Below are positions 47,271-57,966 of a DNA stretch of 64,000 nt, one piece after another. Location of the stretch: NCBI GenBank assembly GCA_024734555.1, contig JANPWX010000153.1:895303-959302 (forward strand). The letters are read 5' to 3'. The notes beneath the pieces were generated by a model. That model had not been told where the DNA came from, did not search any database, and worked only from the letters and a program-made list of their open reading frames with translations. How positions within the stretch are numbered: the stretch's first letter is position 1; each line of letters starts with the position of its first letter. The translations under genes and the position numbers were made by a program. This DNA comes from Trochalopteron elliotii. Lineage: Eukaryota > Chordata > Aves > Passeriformes > Leiothrichidae.

Positions 47271-47837
47271 GCAAAAGAGCAAACGGATCCTGGAGATCTC
47301 ATCCTCACATGGCTCCTGCCTAACTCTGGAAAAAGGCACTGCCACGAGTTCAAAAAGTGCAGCACAAACACCTGGGCACTGAAAGCAGGAAATTCAGGAC
47401 TTTGAGGCGGTAGAAATTTAGGAAAATCCCAGGTTGGTACGAAAATAGAGAAAATATTTGGGCTGTTCAAAGTGCTTTGGAGGCCTCTTTGAGCTGCACG
47501 ATTTGAGGTGGAGTTTGTGTCTGACAGGGGCTTGCCCAGCTCCTGGCAGCCAGGAGCATCCATGAGGATGATTCCTTCAGGAGCTGAGCTTTGATGATCC
47601 TTGTGGGTCCCCTCCTGCTCAGGATATTCCAGGAGAAATCCAGTGACATTGTCATGAATATTTGCAGAAAGGCAAAGAAAATATAAAAACCACCCCACTT
47701 TTGCAAGAGGGAGAAGATCAGTTTTCTGGGTTCACATTTATCTTTCCATAGCCCAATTCCACCCACATGGGGCAATTATCTTCCTTCCTTTAAGGTTGTG
47801 TAAATTAATCAACATGATCAGTTTACATAATTCATAA

Positions 47838-48056
47838 CATATATTATATTATATTATATTATATTATATTATATTATATTATATTATATTATATTATATT
47901 ACATTACATTACATTACATTATATTATACTACATTACATTACATTCTATTATACTACATTACATTACATTACATTATATTATATTCCCTATATATATTAT
48001 AATTTTTATATTAATTATATATATAATATATAATATATAATTATATTTATATAATT
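47838..48056. repeat. (ATATT)n/(ACATT)n pentanucleotide microsatellite
   Basis: Period-5 repeat: ATATT units to about 47900, then ACATT and ATACT variants to about 47985, then general AT-rich sequence. Confidence 0.93.
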
Positions 48057-48671
48057 TTTCCATTTTCACTTACACATACTCCTCTCTCCTCGAGTTGAGA
48101 GCCATTTATCCTTTTTAATTAATTGATTATTTTTACTTGAAAATTAAGTAAAAAATACCCCTCTGCAACATGATAACCATCACCTACTGATTGTGCAATT
48201 TTTAGTCATAAAAAAAAAAGTAAAGCAGAGCTGGGGGCACCAAAATGACTCTGGACCAATGCTGACATCACTGAGTTCAACAATAAATCTCCACAGCATC
48301 CTCACAGACCTTTGCTTCAGCCAAGTGTCATGCTGCTAATTAAGATGCTAATGAAGACACAGAGCTAACCACAGCTCCATGTGGAGCTCCCAGCTCTGGA
48401 ATTTGGCTACAGTTTGGAAAGGCCAGTTAAGATTTGGGGGGTCAGGAGAGCCCTGAGGCACAAAGCACAGAAATCTGTGAGGAAGCTCCATGGGCAGGGG
48501 AATCTCTGAGTGCTCAGAGCTCTGGGAGGTGCTCCAGGGTTGCCATAGAGACTCACCAGGTTCCTTTGACCAGGAGTGAACACAAAATATTCCAACCCTG
48601 AATGTGCTGAACATCGGAGGCCAAACCCGTGGAAGGTGCTCCATCATTCCCTGTTCTTCCAGTGAGTTGTG

Positions 48672-48722
48672 GATGAAATCTGGGGATGAAATCTGGGGAT
48701 GAAATCTGGGGATGATGTCTGG
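48672..48722. repeat. 13-bp tandem repeat, 4 copies
   Basis: GATGAAATCTGGG repeated four times with the last copy diverged. Confidence 0.85.
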
Positions 48723-48796
48723 AGGGTAGCTCTCCACAGCTCATTTCTTGTCACACTGAACCCTCAGACGTCTTCTGGAAGGTTCACACTGAAGAA

Positions 48797-48925
48797 GTTG
48801 TGTGATGTCAAAATAAAAGTCGTTTATTCAGTAAATCTAGGGAAATCTGGTTTCTAGTTTGCACTAGAATCGAAAATGGCCAACATTGAATTTGGCTGCT
48901 CCGAAGAGTGATTGCTGATGGGTCT
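48797..48925 (+). repeat. Unclassified dispersed repeat, short copy
   Basis: GTCAAAATAAAAGTCGTTTA, TTCAGTAAATCTAGGGAAAT, CTGGTTTCTAGTTTGCACTA. Shared with 50665-50775 and, in part, with 55925-56000 reversed. Confidence 0.75.
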
Positions 48926-50007
48926 CAGCTGATCAAGCTTTTAAGATCCCCTTCTTTTCCAGCATAAGCAACCCAGTGACTTCAAATCTGTGCAGGAATT
49001 AGAAGAAAAAGTCTCCCTATCACCACAAAGACAGAAAATTTGCCCCAAGCCCACAAATTGCTCTGTTCCCCAACCCCAGAGTGATGTTTGATATTCAGCT
49101 GTGTCATTTTTTTCAGCCACCAAGGTCCATCCTCACCTCGGTTGTTCTCACCAGCTGTGGCCCATTGGGGTAGGACAGTGAGCTCAGCTTGGTTCCTGAA
49201 AGAAAAAAAACTCCTGCCATGCTGCTTCACTCTCAAAAATAAATTTCAATATGGTGAGACTGACAAAAAGGCGTATCTTTGACATTTTTTCAGTCTTTCC
49301 CCAAACTCTTTCAACATTTAAGCAGACAGCTCATCAATGACATTCTGCATAAATGCTCCACGGTTTGGAGCCATTTTTCATGATGAATCTTTAAAGTGCC
49401 AGACTCTCTGATAAGTTAAATTTTGATTTTCTTTATATGACAAATGGTTAATAGTTGTCTTAGAGCCTTTCTGCACTATGATTTTTATCTCCATTTTATT
49501 ACGGTAATAATAACATCTAATATACTCTTTCATATCTGTCTTGTTCTTTCTTAAGGTCAAAATTATATCCAGAGTTAAAAACAGCAAGAGATTTCTCCCT
49601 TTCTTCCTCTGGGTATTTTCAGGGAATATATTACCACACAGAGACAAATAATAGCAAATTAAGAAAGCTAAATGTGATATCCATACTTTAATGTGTGCTG
49701 GGCAATCAGAAACCCAAGTATTGGGATGTCATTACAACGAGGAATTTTCAGGCTTGCAAGTTAATTAGATGCTATTACATCAGGCTATTTAATTGCCTTC
49801 CTTGCCAATAATCTGAAGAAGAAGAAAAGTGTTAATTCCTCTTCTTGTCTTTGGGCATATTTTGCTTCTTGGAGTTTTATGGGATTTGTTCCCTTCAGGG
49901 TCACCAGGGGAAACCTCAAACCTCCTTCAAAGGCACAGGTGGGGTTTGGGGAGCAGAGGAGCAGCAGGTGACACGTCCTGATCCTTAGAAGGTGACATTC
50001 CAGGTGT

Positions 50008-50128
50008 GGGGATGGGATGGGATGGGATGGGATGGGATGGGATGGGAATGGGGATGGGATGGGAATGGGGATGGGATGGGAATGGGGATGGGAATGGGAA
50101 AGGGGATGGGAATGGGGATGGGGATGCA
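50008..50128. repeat. (GGGAT)n-type microsatellite
   Basis: GGGATGGGATGGGATGGGAT passing into GGGAATGGGGATGGGAATGG variants, directly upstream of the LTR at 50140. Confidence 0.93.
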
Positions 50129-50139
50129 ACTCCCACAAC

Positions 50140-50480
50140 TGTGGGCCTGATATTTCTGGGTCTGAGAGATTTTATCCTGCTAGCAGCTGCTAACTTTTTC
50201 CCAAGGAAAAATTTCTCAAGAAATCTTCTCCTCAAAATAATCTTGGCAAACAACTCTCCTTTCTCAAAACAATCTTTCTCCAGGTGGTGTTTTGCTGTTT
50301 CTCCAGTTTAACCAATGGCATTAGAGAGGTGTTGTTCCTATTCACCAACCATGTTCAGTTGGTATTGAAACACCTTATAAAAAGTAGTAAGAATTAGACA
50401 ATAAAACCTCTTTTCTATGCTCTCTGCCTTCTGAAATATTTGGAGTCTCTCATTTTTCTTTCGTGTCCTACAAGGACACA
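50140..50480 (+). mobile_element. Solo LTR, 341 bp, with CAAC target duplication
   Basis: TG...CA ends: TGTGGGCCTGATATTT at the left and AAGGACACA at the right, flanked on both sides by CAAC (50136-50139 and 50481-50484). It holds CTTATAAAAAGTAG (TATA region), AATAAA at about 50400, and a U5-like TTTGGAGTCTCTC. No internal genes. Confidence 0.85.
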
Positions 50481-50524
50481 CAACGTCGGGGCAGCATCAG
50501 CCCAACCCCCCAGGGCTCAGCAAA

Positions 50525-50775
50525 GGCTAGCTTATAAATTCATTAACTTATTTATAATCAACTGATTTATTTAGACACAGTTGGATCTGAGTAACCACAT
50601 TTCCTAATGGATGGGTTCTCTTTATGGCAATGATATCACATTTAAAAGGAGTTTAATTGCTTCAATAAATGCCAAAATAAAAGTCATTTATTCAGTAAAT
50701 CCAGGGAAATCTGGTTTCTAGTTTGAACTAGAATGAAAACTGGCCAAAATCAAGTTTGGCTGCTCCAAACAGTGA
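50525..50775 (+). repeat. Unclassified dispersed repeat, long copy
   Basis: Runs from GCTAGCTTATAAATTC through ACTGATTTATTTAGACACAG, CCTAATGGATGGGTTCTCTT, TTTAATTGCTTCAATAAATG to CAGTAAATCCAGGGAAATCT and beyond. About 190 bp of it recurs inverted at 55940-56145 at roughly 90% identity. Confidence 0.85.
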
Positions 50776-50779
50776 TTGC

Positions 50780-52120
50780 TGAGCTCAGGGATGGTTCTCA
50801 CAGCCCAAAAACAAGGAATCATCACTGGAAATTTATGTCTAAAGCTTTCAGAGGTAGATACAAGTTAGAGCAAAATAAGGAGAAAAAAATCCTTATGAAT
50901 TCAGGAATTCTTCATGTCCCTTTCCTCAGCCTCTCCAGCTACTGAAACCACCCTTTTCTGTCCCCAAACTCTCCCCAAATCCATCAGTCATGACACTGCT
51001 TAGTCAACATGGCTCAACGAAGGCAGTTTCTTATTTTTCAGATGGGGAAATTGAGTAGAAATTATTTTTCTAAAGTTCCAGACTGAATTACTCAGCCAAG
51101 ACTGGCCAGAGCATTCCCAACTTCCCAAGCTGCTGCTCAATCCCCAGACAAAGTATCACTCTTCCCACCCTCTGAACTCTTTGACCTTTTCTCTTTCTGT
51201 TAGCCTAGCCAAGAAAACTAATGAAGAAATTCACAAACTATCTTCTCACAGCACCATGAATCCCTGATCTCCAGAAAGAAATAAAATTAATGACAAAGCA
51301 TTAATGATGGTACAGGTTGACATCCCTACAGTTCTTCCTGTTGTTCACTTTTTTACTGAAAAAAGACATTTTCTGCCACGTTTCCAGTTCCTGTCAGCAT
51401 AAAAATTAATGTGCCCTGCAATGGCACCCTCAGATCCTTATTTCCTGACAGAGATCACTGAGGTCACTCTCTGTTCTCTCCAAAACCTTTAAAGTTCAGA
51501 GATGAGTTCAGCACTGCAGGGCGAGTGTTCTGTGTGTGATGATGGCCAGATCAGCCCTCCAGTGACAGAACTCCTGAAAGGCAGCTGGAGAATCCACATT
51601 TCCCCAGCTTGCTCTGGATTTAGGTGACTCATGGCTCTTGGTGGCCTCCTGCTCCCATTGTTTTGCACATGTCAATCTTCAAATCATGAAGAACGGGATT
51701 TTTCCAGCAGCCAATTTTTCTTGCATCCCTTTATTTTTGATAAAAGGGGATGAAGGTCTGTGGGAGCAGGACAGCAGCTCTGCATCCCTCTGGAAGGTGC
51801 CCTGCTCAAAGATGAGTTACTCTCATTCCTGCACAATAAGTGAAAGGGAAAATTTGATTTTCCAAGCTCCATGCAGAGTTCTGTTGGCTTAAAGACAACA
51901 TCACTCATCCCAAGTTACCAAGGCAGGAATATATTTGATTGTGTAGGAAAATGTTAGTAAAAACGGATCTCAAAGACCAAAGAAAGGTGAATCTGAATTT
52001 GGGGTTTTTTGCTTTCCTGAAAGATAATCTGGGTGGGGGTATGAGCAGGACAGAGCTCTGCACTGGGGCAAAACACCTCCAGCCCCACAGCTGTGCACAG
52101 ATGCAGAATGGATTAATGGA
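50780..52120. other. Intergenic, nothing recognised
   Basis: No exon or typed repeat identified. Confidence 0.5.
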
Positions 52121-52125
52121 ATGAT

Positions 52126-52310
52126 GAAATCATGGGATCACAGACAGGTTTGGATTGAAGGGATCTTAAAGCTCATCCCATTCCACCTCCTGCCATGGGC
52201 AGGGACACTTTCCACTGTCCCAGGCTGGTCCAAGCCCCAGTGTCCAACCTGGCCTTGGACACTGCCAGGGATGGAGAAGCCACAGCTCTGGACAATCTGT
52301 GCACTCAGGA
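52126..52310 (-). mobile_element. CR1 LINE 3' fragment
   Basis: AAATCATGGGATCACAGACA, GCCATGGGCAGGGACACTTT, CACTGTCCCAGGCTGGTCCA, CCTTGGACACTGCCAGGGAT. Confidence 0.88.
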
Positions 52311-52504
52311 CCTGTTTTTGCTTCTGTCACCAGCCAGGAATCATTCCCAGCCCTTCACTTTTCCAAAGGCACTTCCACTTCCTTCACTTCCACTGGCCAA
52401 AGGCAGTGAAGTTCTGCTCCTTGGGGAGTGTCTCCACAGTGCCATCCTGGGCTTGCTCCCATCTGATAGCACTCAAGGATAACAAATATCCAGCACACTC
52501 CTTA

Positions 52505-52755
52505 GGCATTTTTCATGGTTCCTAGGATTTCATGGTTCTTAGGTTCCATGGTTCCCAGGATTTTATGCTTCCTAGGATTTTATGGTTTCTGGGATCCCAT
52601 GGTTCCTAGGATTTTATAGTTCCTGAGTTCCATGGTTCCTGGGTTCCATGGTTCCTAGGATTTTATAGATCCTGGATTCCATGGTTCCTAGGATTTCATG
52701 GTTCCTGGGATCCTTCCTGGGGTCCCATGGTTGCTGGGTTCCATGGTTCCCATTT
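52505..52755. repeat. 17-18 bp minisatellite, about 14 copies
   Basis: Units of the form GGTTCCTAGGATTTTAT and GGTTCCTGGGATCCCAT in tandem, alternating TAGGATTTT with GGGTTCCAT variants. Confidence 0.85.
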
Positions 52756-53774
52756 TGACTCACCAACCTTGAGACAACCCCAAAGCAGCTCAGGTGTTTA
52801 AGTGACTTTAAGAACCAGGATGTGTTAAACTTTTCAGCCTGGACAAACACAGGCAGGAATGTGTTTGATCCCCTTGGAGCAGCCAGAAATCCTCCAGACA
52901 AACCTGCTGTCCCACCAGCACAATTCCATGCTGGGATCACTTTCCCCCCTGAGCTCAGGGAGGGCATCACAGAGGTGATGACACCAAACCACCTTATTGT
53001 AGGGTTAAAAACCATCTCCTGAGCTATGATATTTAACAGGGAAGTATTAGAAAACATCCATAGAGTGATTTATTATAATTAATATCACAGATTTGTCTGA
53101 AAAAGGCATTGCAGGAACACCCTGATGCATTTTCAAGCCAAGGGCAGAGCTTGTTACACTCAGGGGACACAAGACACAAGTAGAACTCACACATGTGTCA
53201 CTCATCAGGTGACCTTTCCCCCACGCCACATTTACATATTTCACATCAAATGACTTTTTCCTTATTTTTTTTTATTCCAACAGGAAATTAAAAAAAAATC
53301 CCAGATTTGGCACATTTCATCAGCTGGGTGTTGCCTATCTAAGTCAATTAATTGAGGCACAGGGAGCAGTGCTGATACCCTGCCTTAGAGTGATTTCCCA
53401 GGATTCTTCTGGATATGAGACGAGACATCTCTGGAGACTATTTCCTGCCAAAGTCATTTTAAATAACTATATTAAAAAGCCTGTGGAAGTTACAACTAGG
53501 GCCTAATTCTTTCACCAGTGGCCCTTCATATCATTGGAAACCTGAAACGAAATGTACTTTAGATCTGAGTTAAAATTACCAGTTGTCTTCAAGTAAATGT
53601 GATTTGGGATGGGAAAGCAGAGGAATGCCTCGTGCCTGGTAGAGAGGAGGGATTTTGGGAATACTCCCCACAGGCTGTGTGTGCACATCTCCTCAAAGCA
53701 TGGGATTATCTTTGTATTAATCAAAGAGCAACTTGATTAAAACCCCATAGCCTGACAAAGGAGGGGAAATGAGG

Positions 53775-54384
53775 TGTGAAAAATGAGTTTCACTTTCTTA
53801 GAAAAAATTATAAGTTTAATGAAAAATAAAAATAGACAATTAGGAGACAGAAAAGCAAAAGTTGCAGCTGGGGTGCCTCACCAGAAAGCACACCTTTATT
53901 CTTTCAAATCCTATGTTTTAAGGATTGCTGTGTTACATATTCAATAGATCCTAATGCATGATTCAAACATTCTCTTTGGATTTGATCAGTTTCAATACTC
54001 TCCCCAATCATTTTATCTGGTAGATCCATCTTTGGGTGGCTCCACTTCGTCTGGTGGCATGGGTCTCATAAATTCTTCTCCTGAGGTTTTTGATTATCTT
54101 CATTTGGATAAGAAACAGAAAATCAGCAGTCTTTTATGCAGGAATGCAAGGTGACCTTCCATACCTTCTAGTTTGGTCAGTTTAGATGTTACAAAGAGGA
54201 AAAAAAAAACCTAGTCTTTTTACTGTTAACACTATGTTACAATCAGAAAATATACTTCAAAAAAACCCTACTTATTTATCACCTTTCTAAACTCTATTAA
54301 CAAAAGGTAATACAGTACAATTATACATACAGAACTCATTTTAATATTTGCGAAAAGCCAACTTTATAATATGCATTTATAACA
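53775..54384 (-). mobile_element. Solo LTR, subfamily B, downstream of NPS
   Basis: 610 bp, same subfamily and orientation as 4456-5063: minus-strand TGTTATAAATGCATATTATA to TTTTTCACA. Flanks TGAGG/TTAGG fit a 5-bp duplication with one change. It starts 240 bp past the NPS stop codon in the same transcriptional direction and contains minus-strand AATAAA at 53895-53900 and ATTAAA at 53815-53820. Confidence 0.87.
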
Positions 54385-54624
54385 TTAGGCAAATGAAAAA
54401 AAAAAAAACAACATTCATTTGGAGACAAAACTTCTTGGCACTGTAACTTTGGGAAACAAAAGCCCTTCCCCAGCACTTCCATCGGCTCGCGGCGCCTGGA
54501 AATCGACGCCTCTGCCAGAGCTGGCTTGGCCAGAGAGAAACATCAAAAAAAAAAAAAAAAGAACTTGAAGCAACAATTTGGAACATCAGACATCAAAACC
54601 TGGGCTGGATCTTGGGACATTTGC

Positions 54625-54804
54625 TCAGGACTTTGCCCTTCGGAAGGAAGTTTTTTTAATTCCCGCCCCGACGCCGTTGCGGAAGGAGCGTTTGTGGGGA
54701 AGGGAATCACGGAGAGGTTTCCCCAGAGCCAGCTCCTCATCCCTGCCCACCCTGGAGAGGCAGCTGCTCAGCAGCACCAGGCACGAATCCCATCTCCCCA
54801 GCAG
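54625..54804 (-). CDS. NPS: Neuropeptide S precursor, exon 3 (propeptide and mature NPS)
   Basis: Encodes the pro-region and the mature 20-residue neuropeptide S, a secreted ligand of the G-protein-coupled receptor NPSR1 that promotes arousal and reduces anxiety in mammals. The exon opens in phase 0 after CTGCCAG (AG at 54806-54805), preceded by an exceptionally long minus-strand pyrimidine tract (about 54880-54920). Fifty-nine codons then TGA at 54627-54625. The pro-region shares with the human precursor (from memory) a Gly-Arg/Lys, LxLLxSC, ELA and KP pattern at the same spacing and length, ending in the Lys-Arg convertase site (54688-54693). The mature peptide (54628-54687) is SFRNGVGAGIKKTSFRRAKS, differing from human at residues 8, 10 and 16. 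No frameshift or stop. Confidence 0.96.
   Translation of the reverse strand: MLGRWDSCLVLLSSCLSRVGRDEELALGKPLRDSLPHKRSFRNGVGAGIKKTSFRRAKS
54628..54687 (-). other. NPS: Mature neuropeptide S
   Basis: Twenty codons between the Lys-Arg site and the stop. The N-terminal SFRNGVG, which in mammals carries the receptor-activating residues, is intact. Residues 16-17 are Arg-Arg, where human has Gln-Arg. Confidence 0.95.
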
Positions 54805-56541
54805 CTGGCAGGTCAAGTAAAAAGGGTTGGTGCTCTGGAGATTAAAGGCAAACAAACAAACACACAAAAAACAAGGAGAGAGAAAAAAAAAAAAAAAGAG
54901 AGAGAGAGAGAAGAGAAGGTAAAATTATGGATTTGTATATTTGCCAGGACTTGTTCAGGATACAGAGCAAAGTAGAAACACAAAAGCAATTGATGCTTTG
55001 AATGATGAGGATGAGCTGTTATTTTCTAAGGATTTATTGTGTTCAAAATCAGTTTTTTTTCATAGTTTTTTATATATTGTTGGTCTAAAATACTGATACA
55101 ATTACGTTTAGGGTATGATATGAATTGTTTTCAGTGATGCTGACCAGCTGTGACACAGTTTTCCAGGAACACCACAGGTGTTTATTGCTGTAAAATGAGA
55201 TTTTTTTTCAGGGAAAAACGAAATACCAGATTTTTATAACCTGCATGTACTTCTGAGACTTAAATTACACATAAGAGAAAACAAAAATACCCGTAAAGCT
55301 AAAATTTGGATGAGGCTTTCCAGTAGTTACAACCAATTCTGGAAGTAGTTCTGAGGAGCTTTAATAATGACAAAATAATAATGGGAATTTTAAAAAGTCT
55401 GGATAAAAATTCAGGCTTGGATAAAACCCCTGGGTTTTGCACACATTCCTTTGACTTGCACTCTGTAGGACAAAAAATGCCAACTGCATAAAAACTTTGA
55501 CATATTTCAACAGCTCTTAAAATAAACTGCATTTAATTACTGCTGAATTATAAAATAAAAACATTTCCTGGCATCTCTATGGTTGCTCTGTGCATCTTTT
55601 ATCACATCCTGATTTCCCATCTGATTTCCCATCTAAAAGCCATATTCTGCCATCTCTAAAAATTCAATGCAACGCCATAGGATTAACACCTGGAATAACT
55701 GGTAAAATTGCCATTAACTTCATTAGGATTTGTTTTAATTCAGTGTTTTATTGCTCTTATTTAATATTGGTTATTAAGTTAATTTTTTTGTTTGTTTAAC
55801 GACTTTTTCTGCAACCAACACCTTCTGCCACTGACAAGGCGTTTCCCAGACTGAATTTTCTCCCTAGCAAGAAAAAACACTCTTTGCAAGGAAAAAAATT
55901 ATATATATTTAAAAAAGGGAACAGAGAAATTCCCCTTTTAAATTTTTAGCTGCTATTTCACTGGATTTACTGAATAAAAGGCTTTTATTTTGACATTTAT
56001 TGAAGCAATTAAACTCCTTTTAACCATGATATCATTGCCATAAAGAGAACCCATCCATTAGGAAATGTGGCTACTCAGAGCCAGCTGTGTCTAAATAAAT
56101 CAGTTGATTATAAATAAGTTAGTTAATTGATAAACTCGCTAGCAATAAGTGAAATTAATACATATATGTCTAATTGCATCTCTTTGAGATATGCAAGGAA
56201 TGCAGATTAAATGGAGAGGAGATTTGTGGTTTTCTCTCTTCCATCCAGGATTTCAGCTCCCCACACTCCACATTAAATATGCACTGAGTTGCTCACATGA
56301 TTATTTGAGAGGCTTGCATATTTTATTAATAACTCCAGGAAAAATTAGGCTATGCTCCAGGAAAATTAGGTAATAATATTTAACCAATAGCTTTAATACA
56401 AGAAAGTTCTTTCATTTTATAAAAAAAATATAAAAACACAGCAAGCAAAGAAGCAACCTAGCAAAAAAAAAATCATTTAAATAAAGGAGTAATTTAAGAG
56501 GAATGAAACAGATCTGGGAGTAATTAGAGAATGAGACTTAC
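54805..56541 (-). other. NPS: NPS intron 2 (1737 bp)
   Basis: Bounded by GTAAGTC at the donor (56541-56535) and CTGCCAG at the acceptor. Contains an inverted copy of an unclassified dispersed repeat (55925-56145), a (GA)n/poly-A stretch at 54880-54920 and otherwise unremarkable AT-leaning DNA. Confidence 0.85.
55925..56145 (-). repeat. Unclassified dispersed repeat inside NPS intron
   Basis: Reverse complement of 50525-50715: GGATTTACTGAATAAAAGGC, CATTTATTGAAGCAATTAAA, AAGAGAACCCATCCATTAGG, AAATAAATCAGTTGATTATA, ending near CTCGCTAGC. About 90% identical by eye. Confidence 0.85.
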
Positions 56542-56614
56542 CATGGAAGGGCCAACTGGGTAACCTGAGCACACCAATGTCATGGAGATCCACAGGATGA
56601 AAACCAAGTTCAAC
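56542..56614 (-). CDS. NPS: Neuropeptide S precursor, exon 2 (signal peptide)
   Basis: 73 bp: one base completing a split Arg codon, then 24 codons reading LNLVFILWISMTLVCSG and YPVGPSM. This is a hydrophobic signal-peptide core followed by the Tyr-Pro-Val start of the pro-region; human NPS (from memory) has the same 24-residue length with LNL at the front and YPV near the end. The donor is ATG|GTAAGTC. The acceptor is TCTATGCAG with a TCAGCTTTTCTTTG pyrimidine stretch upstream. Joining to exon 3 in phase 0 gives YPVGPSM|LLGRWD, which lines up with the human precursor without gaps. Confidence 0.9.
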
Positions 56615-56722
56615 CTGCATAGACTTCAAAGAAAAGCTGAGATTAATGAAAATTTGGACCAAAATCAAGCAAAACATGAACAGAGAGCAACCCGTGCACC
56701 AAGAGCCCCACAGTGGCTTTAC

Positions 56723-56730
56723 CTGCTCAT
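56723..56730 (-). CDS. NPS: Neuropeptide S precursor, exon 1 (start codon)
   Basis: Eight coding bases ATGAGCAG followed by the donor GTAAAG (56722-56717). They supply Met-Ser and two bases of an Arg codon finished by exon 2, giving MSRLNLVF at the start of an 86-residue precursor (human 89). The intron is only 108 bp. Support: correct phase 2, an in-frame stop in the intron just upstream of exon 2 that forces a separate start exon, and a TATA box about 85 bp upstream. It is short, so some risk remains. Confidence 0.7.
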
Positions 56731-56814
56731 TTTTCACCCAGCACTGTGTGCAGGAACATGCAGCTCTACATCCAAATTCCTCACACATCCTTTTGGTTCT
56801 TCCTCAGGTGACCA

Positions 56815-56821
56815 TTTTATA
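56815..56821 (-). promoter_or_regulatory. NPS: TATA box of NPS
   Basis: Minus-strand TATAAAA, 85 bp upstream of the proposed ATG, predicting initiation near 56787-56790 and a 5' UTR of about 57 nt. Confidence 0.65.
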
Positions 56822-57364
56822 CCAGAGTTCAGGAGGGAAAATGTCATCAAAGCTGATTTTATTCTGACTAATTGCTCCTTGTTTGGCCTTTTCTTCTTGT
56901 TAAATGGGAAAATGGCAAGAACACGCTCAGCTGCCATTACCAACCCCGGGGATTTCATTTAAAGTGTCCCATTAAATGTCTCTCAAGTGGTTTTATTGTT
57001 ACCTCTGTGTCACCACTGCAAGCCTGGTCAGAGGTCTAAAGATTTCAAAAATCCATCTCAAGAGTTTGTTACCACTTCCAATATATCAGGTGGAGACCTT
57101 GCAAAGCCTGGCAGAGAGGGGGAAACATTAGAAGTGCATTTTAAGTAGAAAGTTCCTCAAAGAGTCTTATTATACTCAAAACAGCCACAATAGAAAGAAT
57201 AAAATTTTTTTAATATATTTTTCTCCCCCAACATTATATTTTTTATGTGCTTAGCTCTTAATACACCAAATGAATTTTTTTTCTGACAATTAAAATTCTT
57301 TGGACAATAATTTCTGCTATGCAGCCATATCTCAGCCCACATTGAGTTTAGTCAATCCAAACTT

Positions 57365-57418
57365 CTGTAGGATTAATAAACTCTGTTAATCTCATTAATA
57401 AACTCTGTTAATCTCCAG
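57365..57418. repeat. Tandem duplication, AATAAACTCTGTTAATCTC
   Basis: Two adjacent copies of ATTAATAAACTCTGTTAATC. Confidence 0.85.
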
Positions 57419-57907
57419 CAACACAGCAGATGTTTCATGTCTGAAAGCATCATTTGTTGCTGCCACAAACTTAATGGTGCAGTATTTTAGGGGATTCTGT
57501 GGTTTATTCATCCAGAGTGGTGTGAAAGTGCTGAATCCCACAAGGTCTCGGAATGTTGGACTGCACAGGGAATGCTGGAAAACATTAAATTCCACTTATT
57601 TTTTTCTGAGAATGAGCACCACGTCCACAAAAACGTGCTGGGTTAATGGCTGGATTAATTGATCTGAGAGCTTTTCCAACTTTAACCATTCCAGGACTCT
57701 AAAGAAAACACTGAGGATCATTTTATGACAGCCACAGAGTGTCAGGCATGAACACAGGGAGGCAGAAACCCCAAATGTTGCATTTCCTGTGGTGTTTACA
57801 CTGAAAAATCAATGGACAACGGGTTGTAGAAAGGATTTTTGTGTGAGTCTTTGGGGAGACCTGAGCTGTTATAAATGATGTCACATTTCCCTGCAATATT
57901 TCAGATC

Positions 57908-57966
57908 ATTCTGATGATCTGGAAGGTCTTTTCCAACCATAATGATTCCATGGTGCTGTGATTCAG
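57908..57966 (+). mobile_element. CR1 LINE extreme 3' end
   Basis: ATTCTGATGATCTGGAAGGT, CTTTTCCAACCATAATGATT, CCATG: the CR1 terminal segment only. Confidence 0.75.

Noticed and set aside
56477..56788. 103-codon minus-strand frame over NPS exons 1-2
   Set aside because: Wrong frame; the NPS signal peptide is in another frame between the splice sites at 56614 and 56542.
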